A DNA stretch of 64,000 nucleotides from an uncultured Clostridia bacterium (GTDB taxonomy: Bacteria > Bacillota > Clostridia > Christensenellales > UBA1242), in the NCBI GenBank assembly GCA_934778205.1, contig CAKVOD010000002.1, forward strand, positions 1 to 64,000, in the 5' to 3' direction. The notes under the pieces are model-generated. The model made no database searches. It worked only from the letters and a program-made list of their open reading frames with translations, and had not been told where the DNA came from. Made by a program: the position numbers and the translations under genes. This document shows, piece by piece, positions 7,827 to 15,877 of the stretch; position 1 is the stretch's first letter; each line of letters opens with the position of its first letter.

Positions 7827-8507
7827 ATGTCATTAGATTTGAAGAAAATAATTGAAGATATAAAGGAATCTGCCACTTTGACTTGCGGAGCAGATGCGTT
7901 TGTCGACGATATATTAAAATTGCTTGATTCTTTGGATGCTGAATATGTCGACCTTGAGAGTACGATTTATTCATTTGAATATGAATGTGACGATGATGAA
8001 GTAGGTGAGTTCAGCGATACCGATAAAATCATAGAACAAGTTCTAAAAGGGAAGGACGAAGATGCAAAAAATCTGGTCAAGCAAATGCTTAACATAAAAT
8101 CATATATGGCTGACATAATTTTTGGTGCAAAATTGATTATTGATGAAGGGATAAAAACTTGTGGCAATTTTTATGCCGAAAAAGATGATTATAAACAAAA
8201 ATTTGTCAACGCCACCGAGTTTGTTAATGGATTAGAAATCAGCGTCCCTGTAAAAGACCAAATTTTGTTGAGCCTTGCTGGTAGGTCAAGCATTATCAAT
8301 TTGTTTAAGCGTAATGAGCGAGCAAGTAATTTTGATGTGTGGAATAACGGTTCTGCAACGGTTTTTGACTACAAGTTGCAAAAGCTTTGCAATGATGAAT
8401 GCTCTCCAGAGTTAAAACAAGCAAAAGAAATTGCCGATGAAAAGGTTTTTGAATATTATAAGGCAAAACTATACGAAAATATAAAAAATGAGGAAAATAT
8501 AAAATAG
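7827..8507 (+). CDS. Unknown acidic helical protein (226 aa)
   Basis: A 226-residue, strongly acidic, predicted mostly helical soluble protein. The start is ATG 7827 with GTGAGG a few bases upstream. An Asp/Glu-rich patch (about residues 50-65) is followed by alternating helices. There are no catalytic motifs and no family match that I can name. It ends five bases before the kinase-like gene at 8513, so the two are probably co-transcribed and translationally coupled, which suggests (inference only) a related role. Confidence 0.65.
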   Translation: MSLDLKKIIEDIKESATLTCGADAFVDDILKLLDSLDAEYVDLESTIYSFEYECDDDEVGEFSDTDKIIEQVLKGKDEDAKNLVKQMLNIKSYMADIIFGAKLIIDEGIKTCGNFYAEKDDYKQKFVNATEFVNGLEISVPVKDQILLSLAGRSSIINLFKRNERASNFDVWNNGSATVFDYKLQKLCNDECSPELKQAKEIADEKVFEYYKAKLYENIKNEENIK

Positions 8508-8512
8508 ACAAA

Positions 8513-9331
8513 ATGGACGATTTAACAGTAATAAAAGTAGGGTCAATGGCACTCGTCAACGACAAAGGAGATGGCGTTGATTACAATGTCATTTCGCAAT
8601 TATCACACGACCTAAATGAGCATACAATTCTCGTTACAAGTGGGGCTGCAGTCGTCGGTAAACTTGATTTTATTAAGCGCAACGGCTTTGCACTCGACGA
8701 AAACAATAGTTTTTATAAATCGGATTACGCCTCACAAGGGCAAACAATATTGATGGACTTGTACCGCGAATTTTTAAACCCCAAATATTCATTGCGCCAA
8801 GTTCTAGTAGAGCATCAACACTTCAACGATGTTGAAAAACGCGAGCATTTAAAAGGCTTGCTTTCGCGTTGCCCAGCGCAAAACGCAGTCGCAGTTGTCA
8901 ACTACAACGACTGCATTTCAAGCGAGGAATGTCGCAAATTGGAAATAAACCTCTTGAAAGAGAAACAACAAAACGTAGTCGAATGTATAGATAATGATGA
9001 AACGGCTACGCAAATTGCCGTCCTGATGCACGCAAAAAAACTACTTTTGCTCACAATGGGCAATGGCATTTTGCTAGATAAAGACGACCCCAAAACACTT
9101 GTGCCCGAAGTTTTTGCGCACGACAAAGATGAGTTGCTTGCAAAAATTGCAGAACTGCAAACGCATTGTTTCGGTGCAAGCCGTAAAGGGGCAAATGGCG
9201 CGTTCGCAAAACTTGAATATGCAAAATACGCAGTTGAAAATGGTGTCGACGTTATAATATCAAGTTCGCACTTTCGCGTGAGTGACATTCTTGCCGACCG
9301 AGTTCCTAATACACACATCTTTGTGCGCTAA
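8513..9331 (+). CDS. Amino-acid-kinase family protein, glutamate-5-kinase-like
   Basis: A 272-residue member of the amino acid kinase fold. It has an N-terminal phosphate loop IKVGSMALV (residues about 6-14), the second glycine turn VTSGAAVVGK (about 42-51), the nucleotide-side block DNDETATQIAVL followed by LLLLTMGNGIL, and the C-terminal GANGAFAKLEYAKYAVENG seen in ProB-type enzymes. The length matches ProB without the C-terminal PUA domain. Several positions are unusual (GSMALV rather than GSS.L; no proA neighbour), so its substrate may not be glutamate. The ribosome site is weak because the gene probably depends on coupling to the gene ending at 8507. Confidence 0.7.
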   Translation: MDDLTVIKVGSMALVNDKGDGVDYNVISQLSHDLNEHTILVTSGAAVVGKLDFIKRNGFALDENNSFYKSDYASQGQTILMDLYREFLNPKYSLRQVLVEHQHFNDVEKREHLKGLLSRCPAQNAVAVVNYNDCISSEECRKLEINLLKEKQQNVVECIDNDETATQIAVLMHAKKLLLLTMGNGILLDKDDPKTLVPEVFAHDKDELLAKIAELQTHCFGASRKGANGAFAKLEYAKYAVENGVDVIISSSHFRVSDILADRVPNTHIFVR

Positions 9332-9441
9332 AGCAACGTGAAACAACGCCCCCAAAACAAACTTCTCCGAAAACGCATTAGTAAAAACTAAAAAAAATTC
9401 AAAAACTCTTGATTTTATTTTAAATCTCAAAAGTTGCATAC

Positions 9442-9472
9442 AAAAAAAGAAGCGCTGAGCTTCTTTTTTTTG
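9442..9472. terminator. Bidirectional terminator
   Basis: AAAGAAGC-GCTGA-GCTTCTTT, flanked by A-run and T-run, between the convergent kinase-like gene and mscL. Confidence 0.85.
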
Positions 9473-9525
9473 CGTATGTCGCGAGTTACATATGATATTA
9501 TTAATCATATAAAACAATACTAACG

Positions 9526-10119
9526 TTATTTTTCTTGTTCAGTGGTTGTGTCATCAGTGGTTGGAACAACTTGTTGCGCCTTCAAAAGTTCGCGTATGTC
9601 GCGCAAAATGTCTTCCTGTGTTTCAACCTTTGGTTGATTGGCTAGTTCTGCATCTTTCTTTGCTTTTTCCTCTGCCACAAGCGCTTCAAGTGCCGCTCTG
9701 ACTGCATGTTTGTCTTTCAAGTTAATTCCACGTTCCTTCAAAATTTTCTTTTGCGCCTTTGTAGGATTAGATTTTTGAAATTCGTTGTTCAAATTCCTAA
9801 GCGCTTGTTGCGATTTCATAATGATTTTCATAATCACAAAAATACAGAATGCAATAATCAAAAAGTCGATGATTGTTTGAATAAAATTACCATAATTCCA
9901 AGTGAGCGTTGCAACACCCTCCGCGCTGCGTCTTAACACAACCGACAGGGCAGACAAACTTTCGGCACCAAGCCCCCACGTAACAAGTGGCATCAAAATG
10001 TCATTGACAAGACTTGTCACAATTTTACCAAACGCAGCCCCGATGATAACACCGATAGCCATATCCATAATGTTGCCACGACTAATGAACGCCTTAAATT
10101 CGGCAAAAAACTTTTTCAT
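9526..10119 (-). CDS. mscL: Large-conductance mechanosensitive channel
   Basis: A pentameric membrane channel that opens under high membrane tension and releases solutes during osmotic downshock. The protein begins MKKFFAEFKAFISRGN, with the conserved amphipathic N-helix followed by TM1 (MDMAIGVIIGAAFGKIV, the pore-lining glycine/alanine face). TM2 lies near residues 75-97. The start at 10119 was chosen from AAGGAG upstream; the longer frame to 10185 has none. At 197 residues it is longer than the usual 130-150, because the C-terminal charged helix is followed by an Ala/Lys/Gln/Glu/Thr-rich tail of about 60 residues. Single gene on the minus strand. Confidence 0.96.
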   Translation of the reverse strand: MKKFFAEFKAFISRGNIMDMAIGVIIGAAFGKIVTSLVNDILMPLVTWGLGAESLSALSVVLRRSAEGVATLTWNYGNFIQTIIDFLIIAFCIFVIMKIIMKSQQALRNLNNEFQKSNPTKAQKKILKERGINLKDKHAVRAALEALVAEEKAKKDAELANQPKVETQEDILRDIRELLKAQQVVPTTDDTTTEQEK

Positions 10120-10531
10120 AATTTCTCCTTTATAATTAAATTTTATCATTTGCAAAATTTTACATATTAAACAATTGTCACTCAAAGTGGCAAAATTTTA
10201 ACACCTAAAGTGACATATTTGTGTGCAAAACTTGACTATATTATAAACCAAAGACCGCAAAAAATCAATTGTTTTAATATTTTTTTGCCACATTTACCTG
10301 ACTTTTTGCCAAAAAATATATTTTTTATAAATTATAAATATCCTTAAAAATCGCAAATACCGACTGCAGGGTTTACACTTAATTAAAAAGGTTCTAATAT
10401 TTTGCAGAATATAGAATAAGAAAAAACGACATTTTGCCGTTTTTTTTATTTGCAATTCATAAATTTACATAGTTTATTTAATTGCAAAATTTTGTAAAAT
10501 GTTGTATAATCTAATTAAGGAAACAATACTA
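10120..10531. other. Intergenic stretch of 412 bases
   Basis: AT-rich gap between divergent mscL and the thioesterase gene. It holds the thioesterase promoter (10482-10510) and an isolated hairpin with a T-run (AAAAAACG/CGTTTTTT, 10421-10447) that terminates no recognised gene. No open frame or tRNA is seen. Confidence 0.6.
10482..10510 (+). promoter_or_regulatory. Promoter for thioesterase gene
   Basis: TTGCAA, 17-base spacer, TATAAT. The predicted transcription start near 10517 lies downstream of the first in-frame ATG (10499) and so fixes the start codon at 10532. Confidence 0.7.
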
Positions 10532-11041
10532 ATGAAAGTACTAAAAAAACAAAAAAATAGTAGAAATTGCATAATATGCGGAATGGATAACGACGCGTCT
10601 GTCAAAGCGCCATTTTATGAAATGGAAGATAAAACTATTGTTTCAAAGTTTGAGTTTCGCGACATTCATCAGTCGTATCCGGGGCGCGTTCACGGCGGAA
10701 TGATTACCGCAATGCTTGACGAACTAATCGGCAGGGCGCTTTGGATAGACGCGCCCGATACGTACGGCGTCACAACAAATTTGAGCGTCAAATATCGCAA
10801 AGCTGTCCCATATAATCAACCACTCGTTGCTGTTGGCAAACTCACAAAAAACACAACAATGTTCTTTGCTGGCTTTGGTAAGATATTTGCTCAAAACGGA
10901 GATTTGCTTGCTGAAGCGGAAGTGAATTACATCAAATTGTCGCCCGATAAGATTCAAGAAGATTTGCACGCAAATGATGAAATGATATATCAAATTGACG
11001 ACAATGTAACTGAAATTGATATGGAAAAATACAAAATTTAG
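10532..11041 (+). CDS. Hotdog-fold thioesterase (PaaI-like)
   Basis: A 169-residue PaaI/YbgC-type hotdog protein, expected to hydrolyse an acyl-CoA thioester in the cytoplasm. The signature HGGM followed by ITAMLDE is at residues 54-64 (HGG helix cap and catalytic-side Asp63). The N-terminal CIICG at residues 13-17 matches the C-x-x-C-G start common in one PaaI subgroup, where it may bind a metal. Start ATG 10532 has AAGGAA nine bases upstream. Single gene with its own promoter. The family is clear; the natural acyl-CoA is not. Confidence 0.85.
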   Translation: MKVLKKQKNSRNCIICGMDNDASVKAPFYEMEDKTIVSKFEFRDIHQSYPGRVHGGMITAMLDELIGRALWIDAPDTYGVTTNLSVKYRKAVPYNQPLVAVGKLTKNTTMFFAGFGKIFAQNGDLLAEAEVNYIKLSPDKIQEDLHANDEMIYQIDDNVTEIDMEKYKI

Positions 11042-11158
11042 TGCTAAAATTTTGGCGCTAAATTGTGTTTTTTATTCGAAAAAATGGGCAATAATCAATA
11101 ATGGTTCTAATTTTTGAGGTTTTGTCAAGCAAATTTATTAAAATGTAATCGCAAACGA

Positions 11159-11187
11159 TTGACTTATTTGACAAAATCTTATATACT
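11159..11187 (+). promoter_or_regulatory. secDF promoter
   Basis: TTGACT, 17-base spacer, TATACT, 31 bases before secD. Confidence 0.65.
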
Positions 11188-11217
11188 CTTATAAGCGTTT
11201 CTCAAGGGAGAATTTAA

Positions 11218-12519
11218 ATGACAAAAAAATCAGCAATAAAAGGCATAGTGCTGACCGCGCTATTGCTAATATTAGGAATAGTGTTGGCGTTTTGCCGTTT
11301 TGACATTCCGTATACAACATCAACATACAATGGTTTCATCAATTCCATTAAAATGGGACTTGATGTCAAAGGTGGCGTTACAGCAGTTTATGATGCGAAA
11401 CTTGCCGACGAAGATAGTGGGCAGGACATCGACACTGCTATCAAATCGACCGTCAATAGATTGCAAAGCATCTTGGCAAATCGCGGATATACTGAAGCAA
11501 CAATAACCACGCAAAGCGGGCATCGCATTCGTGTTGAAGTTCCTGACGTAGATGACCCACAAGCAGTCTTTGACCTCATCGGTCACCCTGCTGAACTCAG
11601 TATTAAAAAAGAAGAAGACCCAAATGCCGAATCTTTCATCAAAGCAAGTGACATTACAAATGTTCGCTATGGTATGCAAGAGGGGCAACACGGTATCATC
11701 ATTGAATTTAATGCTTCGGGCGCAAAGAAATTCCAACAACTTACAAAAGATGTGTCGAGTAGTGAAACAAAACAAGTTCACATTTATCTAGGGACGGAAA
11801 AGTTTAGCACATTAAATGTTGAATCTGAAATCACAGGTAATTCGACATTTATTAGTGGCGGAAGCATCAACTCACGCGCGTCAGCTGAAGAATACGCGTT
11901 GCGTATTATGAGTGGTACATTTAGTGCCGAACTTTCGCTCTATGAAAGTTCAATTGTCAGCCCTACGCTCGGTATGAATGCCATTCAAAGTGGTTTGATT
12001 GCTGGCATTGTTGGTTTGATTTTGATTTTCATCTTTATGGCATTTATTTATAGAATGATGGGTGTTCTTGCGGACATTGCATTGATGTTCTATATTATTC
12101 TTGTGCTATTTTTCTTGCAAGCGTTGCCATTTGTTCAACTCACGCTACCAGGTATTGCGGGTATTATCCTCGGTATTGGTATGGCGGTCGACGCAAACAT
12201 TATTATCTTTGAAAGAATCAAAGATGAATACAAGCGTGGCAAGCGTATCCCAGCAAGTATCAAGGGCGGTTATAAGCGTGCTACGGCAGCAATCTTGGAC
12301 TCAAACATCACAACAATTATGGTCGGCTTGGTCTTGTTCATTTTTGGAACAGGTGCAATTCAAGGTTTTGCCTCAACATTGCTCATCAGTATCGTTGTTT
12401 CAATGGTTTCCTCAATTTTCATCACAAGATGGCTGATGAAATTGTACTTGCCATTCAATAGTACAAAGGCAGAGAAATATAATCTATATAGGGAGGAAGG
12501 TGTAAATGAAATCGCTTAA
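11218..12519 (+). CDS. secD: Protein translocase subunit SecD
   Basis: A membrane partner of SecYEG that uses the proton gradient to pull translocating chains across the membrane. At 433 residues, TM1 is near residues 9-26, followed by the periplasmic-type P1 domain with the family motif GLDVKGGVTAVYD (about 44-56). A block of five TM segments (about 255-420) contains GMAVDANIIIFERIKDE, the conserved TM4 motif with the functional Asp. The start ATG follows GGGAG. It overlaps secF by 14 bases, so the two are translationally coupled. SecD and SecF are separate genes, as in many Clostridia, not fused as in Bacillus. Confidence 0.97.
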   Translation: MTKKSAIKGIVLTALLLILGIVLAFCRFDIPYTTSTYNGFINSIKMGLDVKGGVTAVYDAKLADEDSGQDIDTAIKSTVNRLQSILANRGYTEATITTQSGHRIRVEVPDVDDPQAVFDLIGHPAELSIKKEEDPNAESFIKASDITNVRYGMQEGQHGIIIEFNASGAKKFQQLTKDVSSSETKQVHIYLGTEKFSTLNVESEITGNSTFISGGSINSRASAEEYALRIMSGTFSAELSLYESSIVSPTLGMNAIQSGLIAGIVGLILIFIFMAFIYRMMGVLADIALMFYIILVLFFLQALPFVQLTLPGIAGIILGIGMAVDANIIIFERIKDEYKRGKRIPASIKGGYKRATAAILDSNITTIMVGLVLFIFGTGAIQGFASTLLISIVVSMVSSIFITRWLMKLYLPFNSTKAEKYNLYREEGVNEIA

Positions 12520-13582
12520 GTTTTTCGACAATATCGCCAAGACAAAATTTGACTTTGTCAAACACGCGTGGAAATTTGCAATCGCATCTCTCTTGATTAT
12601 CGGCGTCGGGCTCATTACGTGGATTTCCGCAGGCTTTAACCTCGGGCTTGATTTCACGGGGGGAACAATTGTCAAAGTTCAAATCGGTGCGCAACTAGAT
12701 GAAAAGGGCGCATACGACAAATATTCTAAAGAAATAACTAGCGTACTTAGCGAATACAAAATTAAAGTTTCGCAAATGCAAAAAGAAGATAGTGGGGAAG
12801 ATGCCGCAATCTCTGTGCGCTTCCAAGACATCAGCGGTTATAGCGCAACGCAAATGTCTGACCTCGTGAAAAACGAAGTCACTTCAGCGCTGACTGTCAA
12901 AATTAATCCCGACGGCACAAACCAAGATTTTAAAGTCGAAGAAAGCCAAAGAATTGGTGCAACTGCAAGTTCCGACTTGCTCACAAGCGCATTGCTTGCA
13001 ATTATGATTTCAGCGGTGTTGATATTGATTTACATCGCAATTCGATTTGAATTGCTTAGTGGTCTAGCGACACTTGTCACAATTTTGCACGACGTCTTGA
13101 TTGTGTGTGCGCTCGTGGCAATATTTAGAATTGAAGTAAATAGTGGATTTATCGCCGCATTGATTACCGTCATCGGTTATTCAATCAACAACACGATTAT
13201 CATTTTTGATAGAGTTCGTGAAAATATGAACAACGATAACGTTGCAAAACTAGGCACAAATTATGTTGTCAACACGTCGGTTAAACAAACGCTCGTTCGT
13301 TCGTGCTACACGTCTTTGACGACGTTGCTTTCTGTTGCTTTGCTCGCGATAATCGGTGTTTCAAGCATAAAGATTTTCTTGTTACCAATAATTATCGGTA
13401 CAATTGCAGGTGCGTACTCATCAATCTTCCTCGCGCCAGCACTCTGGGCAATTATGCTCACAAATTACTCTGAGCGTATGAAATTGAAGGGGAAAACGCC
13501 TCGACTTTCGATTTTCAAAAAGAAAAAAGAAGTAAAAGAAAATAAAAATGCAAAAGTTGTAGAAACGACTGTTGCTGAATAA
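12506..13582 (+). CDS. secF: Protein translocase subunit SecF
   Basis: Second half of the SecDF translocation motor (358 residues). TM1 is near residues 20-38, then the P4 domain motif LGLDFTGGT, then five TM segments containing GYSINNTIIIFDRVREN, the counterpart of the SecD motif. The C-terminal ~40 residues are Lys-rich and cytoplasmic. The start ATG 12506 lies inside the end of secD, after GGGAGGAAGG, giving a strong ribosome site and coupling. A terminator follows at 13614. An active export system fits the many lipoproteins and surface proteins in this window. Confidence 0.97.
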   Translation: MKSLKFFDNIAKTKFDFVKHAWKFAIASLLIIGVGLITWISAGFNLGLDFTGGTIVKVQIGAQLDEKGAYDKYSKEITSVLSEYKIKVSQMQKEDSGEDAAISVRFQDISGYSATQMSDLVKNEVTSALTVKINPDGTNQDFKVEESQRIGATASSDLLTSALLAIMISAVLILIYIAIRFELLSGLATLVTILHDVLIVCALVAIFRIEVNSGFIAALITVIGYSINNTIIIFDRVRENMNNDNVAKLGTNYVVNTSVKQTLVRSCYTSLTTLLSVALLAIIGVSSIKIFLLPIIIGTIAGAYSSIFLAPALWAIMLTNYSERMKLKGKTPRLSIFKKKKEVKENKNAKVVETTVAE

Positions 13583-13613
13583 GATTGAAAACAAACCACA
13601 TTTGTTGGTTTTG

Positions 13614-13640
13614 AAAAGTGGTTTATCAACCACTTTTTTT
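13614..13640 (+). terminator. secDF terminator
   Basis: AAAAGTGGTT-TATC-AACCACTTTT plus T-run. Confidence 0.9.
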
Positions 13641-13805
13641 GATAAAATTGCAAGCAACCGCATAGTGTGTGATAACAACTTATTGACCACATTGTTTGTT
13701 AAGAGAATATAAAGAATGTGTGCAAATTTTATAAATTATGCAAGAATATTCAATGCTATAGTGTTTTATAATATAAAATAATTAGTAATATAAAAAGGAG
13801 ATTAT

Positions 13806-14861
13806 ATGGAAGTTAAAGCAATTTTGTTAGATATGAACGGCGTAATGTTTGATACTCAAAATGCAAGTGAAGCACAACCTCAAAGTAGTAAAACAATTCT
13901 CAAAAAGGGTGTCGTAGAACTAATTGAATACGCAAAGGAAAATGAATTAAGACTTGCAGTTTGTGCTGAATATGAAAAAGAAAAGTGTGACACGCTCTTT
14001 GAAACCTGTGGCTTAGTTTCAAGTCAATTTGATTTGGTTTTGACGAGTAATGAAGTTGATAACGCAAACATAAATGAGTCAATCTATCAAAAAGCAATAG
14101 AAAGAATAAATGAAAATTACGTGAAAACTATCTTAAAGCCCGAAGAATGTTTAGTTGTCGTAAGTGATTATGACAAGGCTCAAACCGCCAAAGAAGGAAA
14201 ATTCCAAGTTGCTATGATAAAAACTTTTGAGGAAGTAGACGTTACAAAAGATAGAAAATATTTAGACTACAAGTTCTATAATCTACTAGAACTAGCGCGA
14301 TTAATAGAGTTCTTAAAGATTGATTGTAGCACAAAAGAGTCGCGAAATGATGATTATTGCGAATTTTTGAAAGCATATCATAACAATATGAAACTTATCG
14401 AGCAGTACAACAAAACTCCATTTGCTAAAACCAGCAAACGGGAAAAAATTTTAAAAAAATTGCTTGCTGAAGTAGGTGCTAACCCGATGATTGTTAGTCC
14501 ATTTTATTGTGACGAAGGGGCGGATATTCACATCGGTGATTCATTTTTTTCTAACTTTGGTTTTGTAATTTTGAGTGCTGACGAAGTAAGAATTGGTAAC
14601 AATTGTCGGTTTGGTTCATACTCTGGGATTTACAACATAGGGCACGACTTTGATGCTGTAAAACGTAAAAACAATACAATATATGCTCAAAGAACGTACG
14701 TCGGGAACAATGTCTGGGTTGGTGCTAGTGTTAAAATTGTTGGGGGTGTGAAAATCGGCGATAATGCAATAATTGGCGCAGGGTCGGTCGTAACGCACGA
14801 CGTCAAGCCAAACGCTATCTATGCGGGAAACCCTGCAAAATTTATTAGGTTCATATTATAG
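13806..14861 (+). CDS. HAD-like domain fused to hexapeptide acetyltransferase
   Basis: A 351-residue two-domain protein. Residues 1-170 resemble a HAD hydrolase: LLDMNGVMFDT at residues 7-17 is motif I, and VVSDYDKAQTAKEG is in the place of motif III. Residues ~210-351 form a left-handed beta-helix acetyltransferase of the maltose/galactoside type, with hexapeptide turns (IHIGDS, VRIGNN, VKIGDN, AIIGAG), the catalytic-type His in IGHDFDAVKRK (about residue 280) and the closing AGNPAKFIRF. In motif I the second Asp of the usual DxD is Asn11, so phosphatase activity may be lost or altered. Inference: sugar or nucleotide-sugar O-acetylation with a HAD partner domain. It has an SD (AAGGAG) and stands alone. 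Confidence 0.85.
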   Translation: MEVKAILLDMNGVMFDTQNASEAQPQSSKTILKKGVVELIEYAKENELRLAVCAEYEKEKCDTLFETCGLVSSQFDLVLTSNEVDNANINESIYQKAIERINENYVKTILKPEECLVVVSDYDKAQTAKEGKFQVAMIKTFEEVDVTKDRKYLDYKFYNLLELARLIEFLKIDCSTKESRNDDYCEFLKAYHNNMKLIEQYNKTPFAKTSKREKILKKLLAEVGANPMIVSPFYCDEGADIHIGDSFFSNFGFVILSADEVRIGNNCRFGSYSGIYNIGHDFDAVKRKNNTIYAQRTYVGNNVWVGASVKIVGGVKIGDNAIIGAGSVVTHDVKPNAIYAGNPAKFIRFIL

Positions 14862-15002
14862 TATAACTATACGTATTAAAAACAAAATAAAGCACAAAAT
14901 ATAATAATTGTATTGAAAATTTATGCTTAACTTAGATTTTCTACAAAAAACACATTTTATAGAATATTTTATAATTTTTTGTAATTTGTGTAGCGAAAAA
15001 AA

Positions 15003-15031
15003 TTGTATTTTTTCTCAAATTGTGATAAAAT
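15003..15031 (+). promoter_or_regulatory. Promoter for DUF308 gene
   Basis: TTGTAT, 17-base spacer, TAAAAT, 18 bases before the start. This rules out the longer frame beginning at 14923. Confidence 0.55.
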
Positions 15032-15048
15032 ATAAGAAAGGAGTAATT

Positions 15049-15684
15049 ATGGACATTAAAAGAGAAATGAATTTGACAATATTCACATTTGCTGTTATCT
15101 CAGTAGTTCTGGGTGTATTGTTTGTCATATTTAACAAGGGATTTGCAAGTGCCGTGCCTTACATTGTCGGTACAATCGTTATTGTCGACGGTGTGTGTGC
15201 ATTGTTCACATATTTCACACGCAAAAAATTTGGTTTCAGTAATAATTTTGCATTAGCACAAGGATTGATTGACATCGTACTTGGTATATTGATATTGTGT
15301 TCTACAGAATTTTTTACAACTGCCTTTGGCATTTTGGTTGGCGTGTTCTTGCTTGTTTGGGGGCTTTTTAAACTCAACATTGGCATCAACATTATGAAAA
15401 GTGCAAAACTAGGAATTGTCGATATTTCTGAAAGTTTGCTTTTCATTGTTTCAGGTATTTTGCTTTTGGTATTCTCAAAGCAAGCACTTGAAATTATCGT
15501 CATTGTGCTTGGTGCATCAATGATTGCAATAGGATTGTTTGTCGCAATCAAAACGTTTATAATCAACAAAAAGATTTATAACTTCAAAAAGAAGGTTGGT
15601 GAAACATTTGTTGAAACAACAAAAGTTGTTGACGAACCAGCCGACGAAACTATTGAAACACAAGTCGCTGACGACAAAAAATAA
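15049..15684 (+). CDS. DUF308/HdeD-like membrane protein
   Basis: A 211-residue integral membrane protein with six hydrophobic segments in three pairs, the pattern of the DUF308 family named after HdeD. There are recurring G-[IV]-[LF]-x-[LI] turns (VVLGVLFVIF, IVLGILIL, IVSGILLLVFS). A hydrophilic acidic tail of about 40 residues (FVETTKVVDEPADETIETQ) follows. Start ATG 15049 has AAAGGAG upstream and lies after its promoter. HdeD is linked to acid stress in enteric bacteria, but the role in Bacillota is not known. Single gene closed by a strong terminator. Confidence 0.85.
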   Translation: MDIKREMNLTIFTFAVISVVLGVLFVIFNKGFASAVPYIVGTIVIVDGVCALFTYFTRKKFGFSNNFALAQGLIDIVLGILILCSTEFFTTAFGILVGVFLLVWGLFKLNIGINIMKSAKLGIVDISESLLFIVSGILLLVFSKQALEIIVIVLGASMIAIGLFVAIKTFIINKKIYNFKKKVGETFVETTKVVDEPADETIETQVADDKK

Positions 15685-15709
15685 TGTTTTTTAGAATTAT
15701 AAAGATATA

Positions 15710-15745
15710 AAAAGCGCTTTGCAAAGTGAGCAAAGCGCTTTTTAT
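15710..15745 (+). terminator. Intrinsic terminator
   Basis: 13-bp stem AAAAGCGCTTTGC/GCAAAGCGCTTTT with a seven-base loop and T-run. Confidence 0.9.
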
Positions 15746-15877
15746 ATAAGTAATAGAGAGTTATTTGTTTTGATTTTGTATTTAGTCGAAAAACTCTTTA
15801 AGAGTATTAAAAAACCACATAACAATAAATTTTTATTGTTTTTGCTTTGATTGAAAGGATAATCAAGTTAGCAAGTG

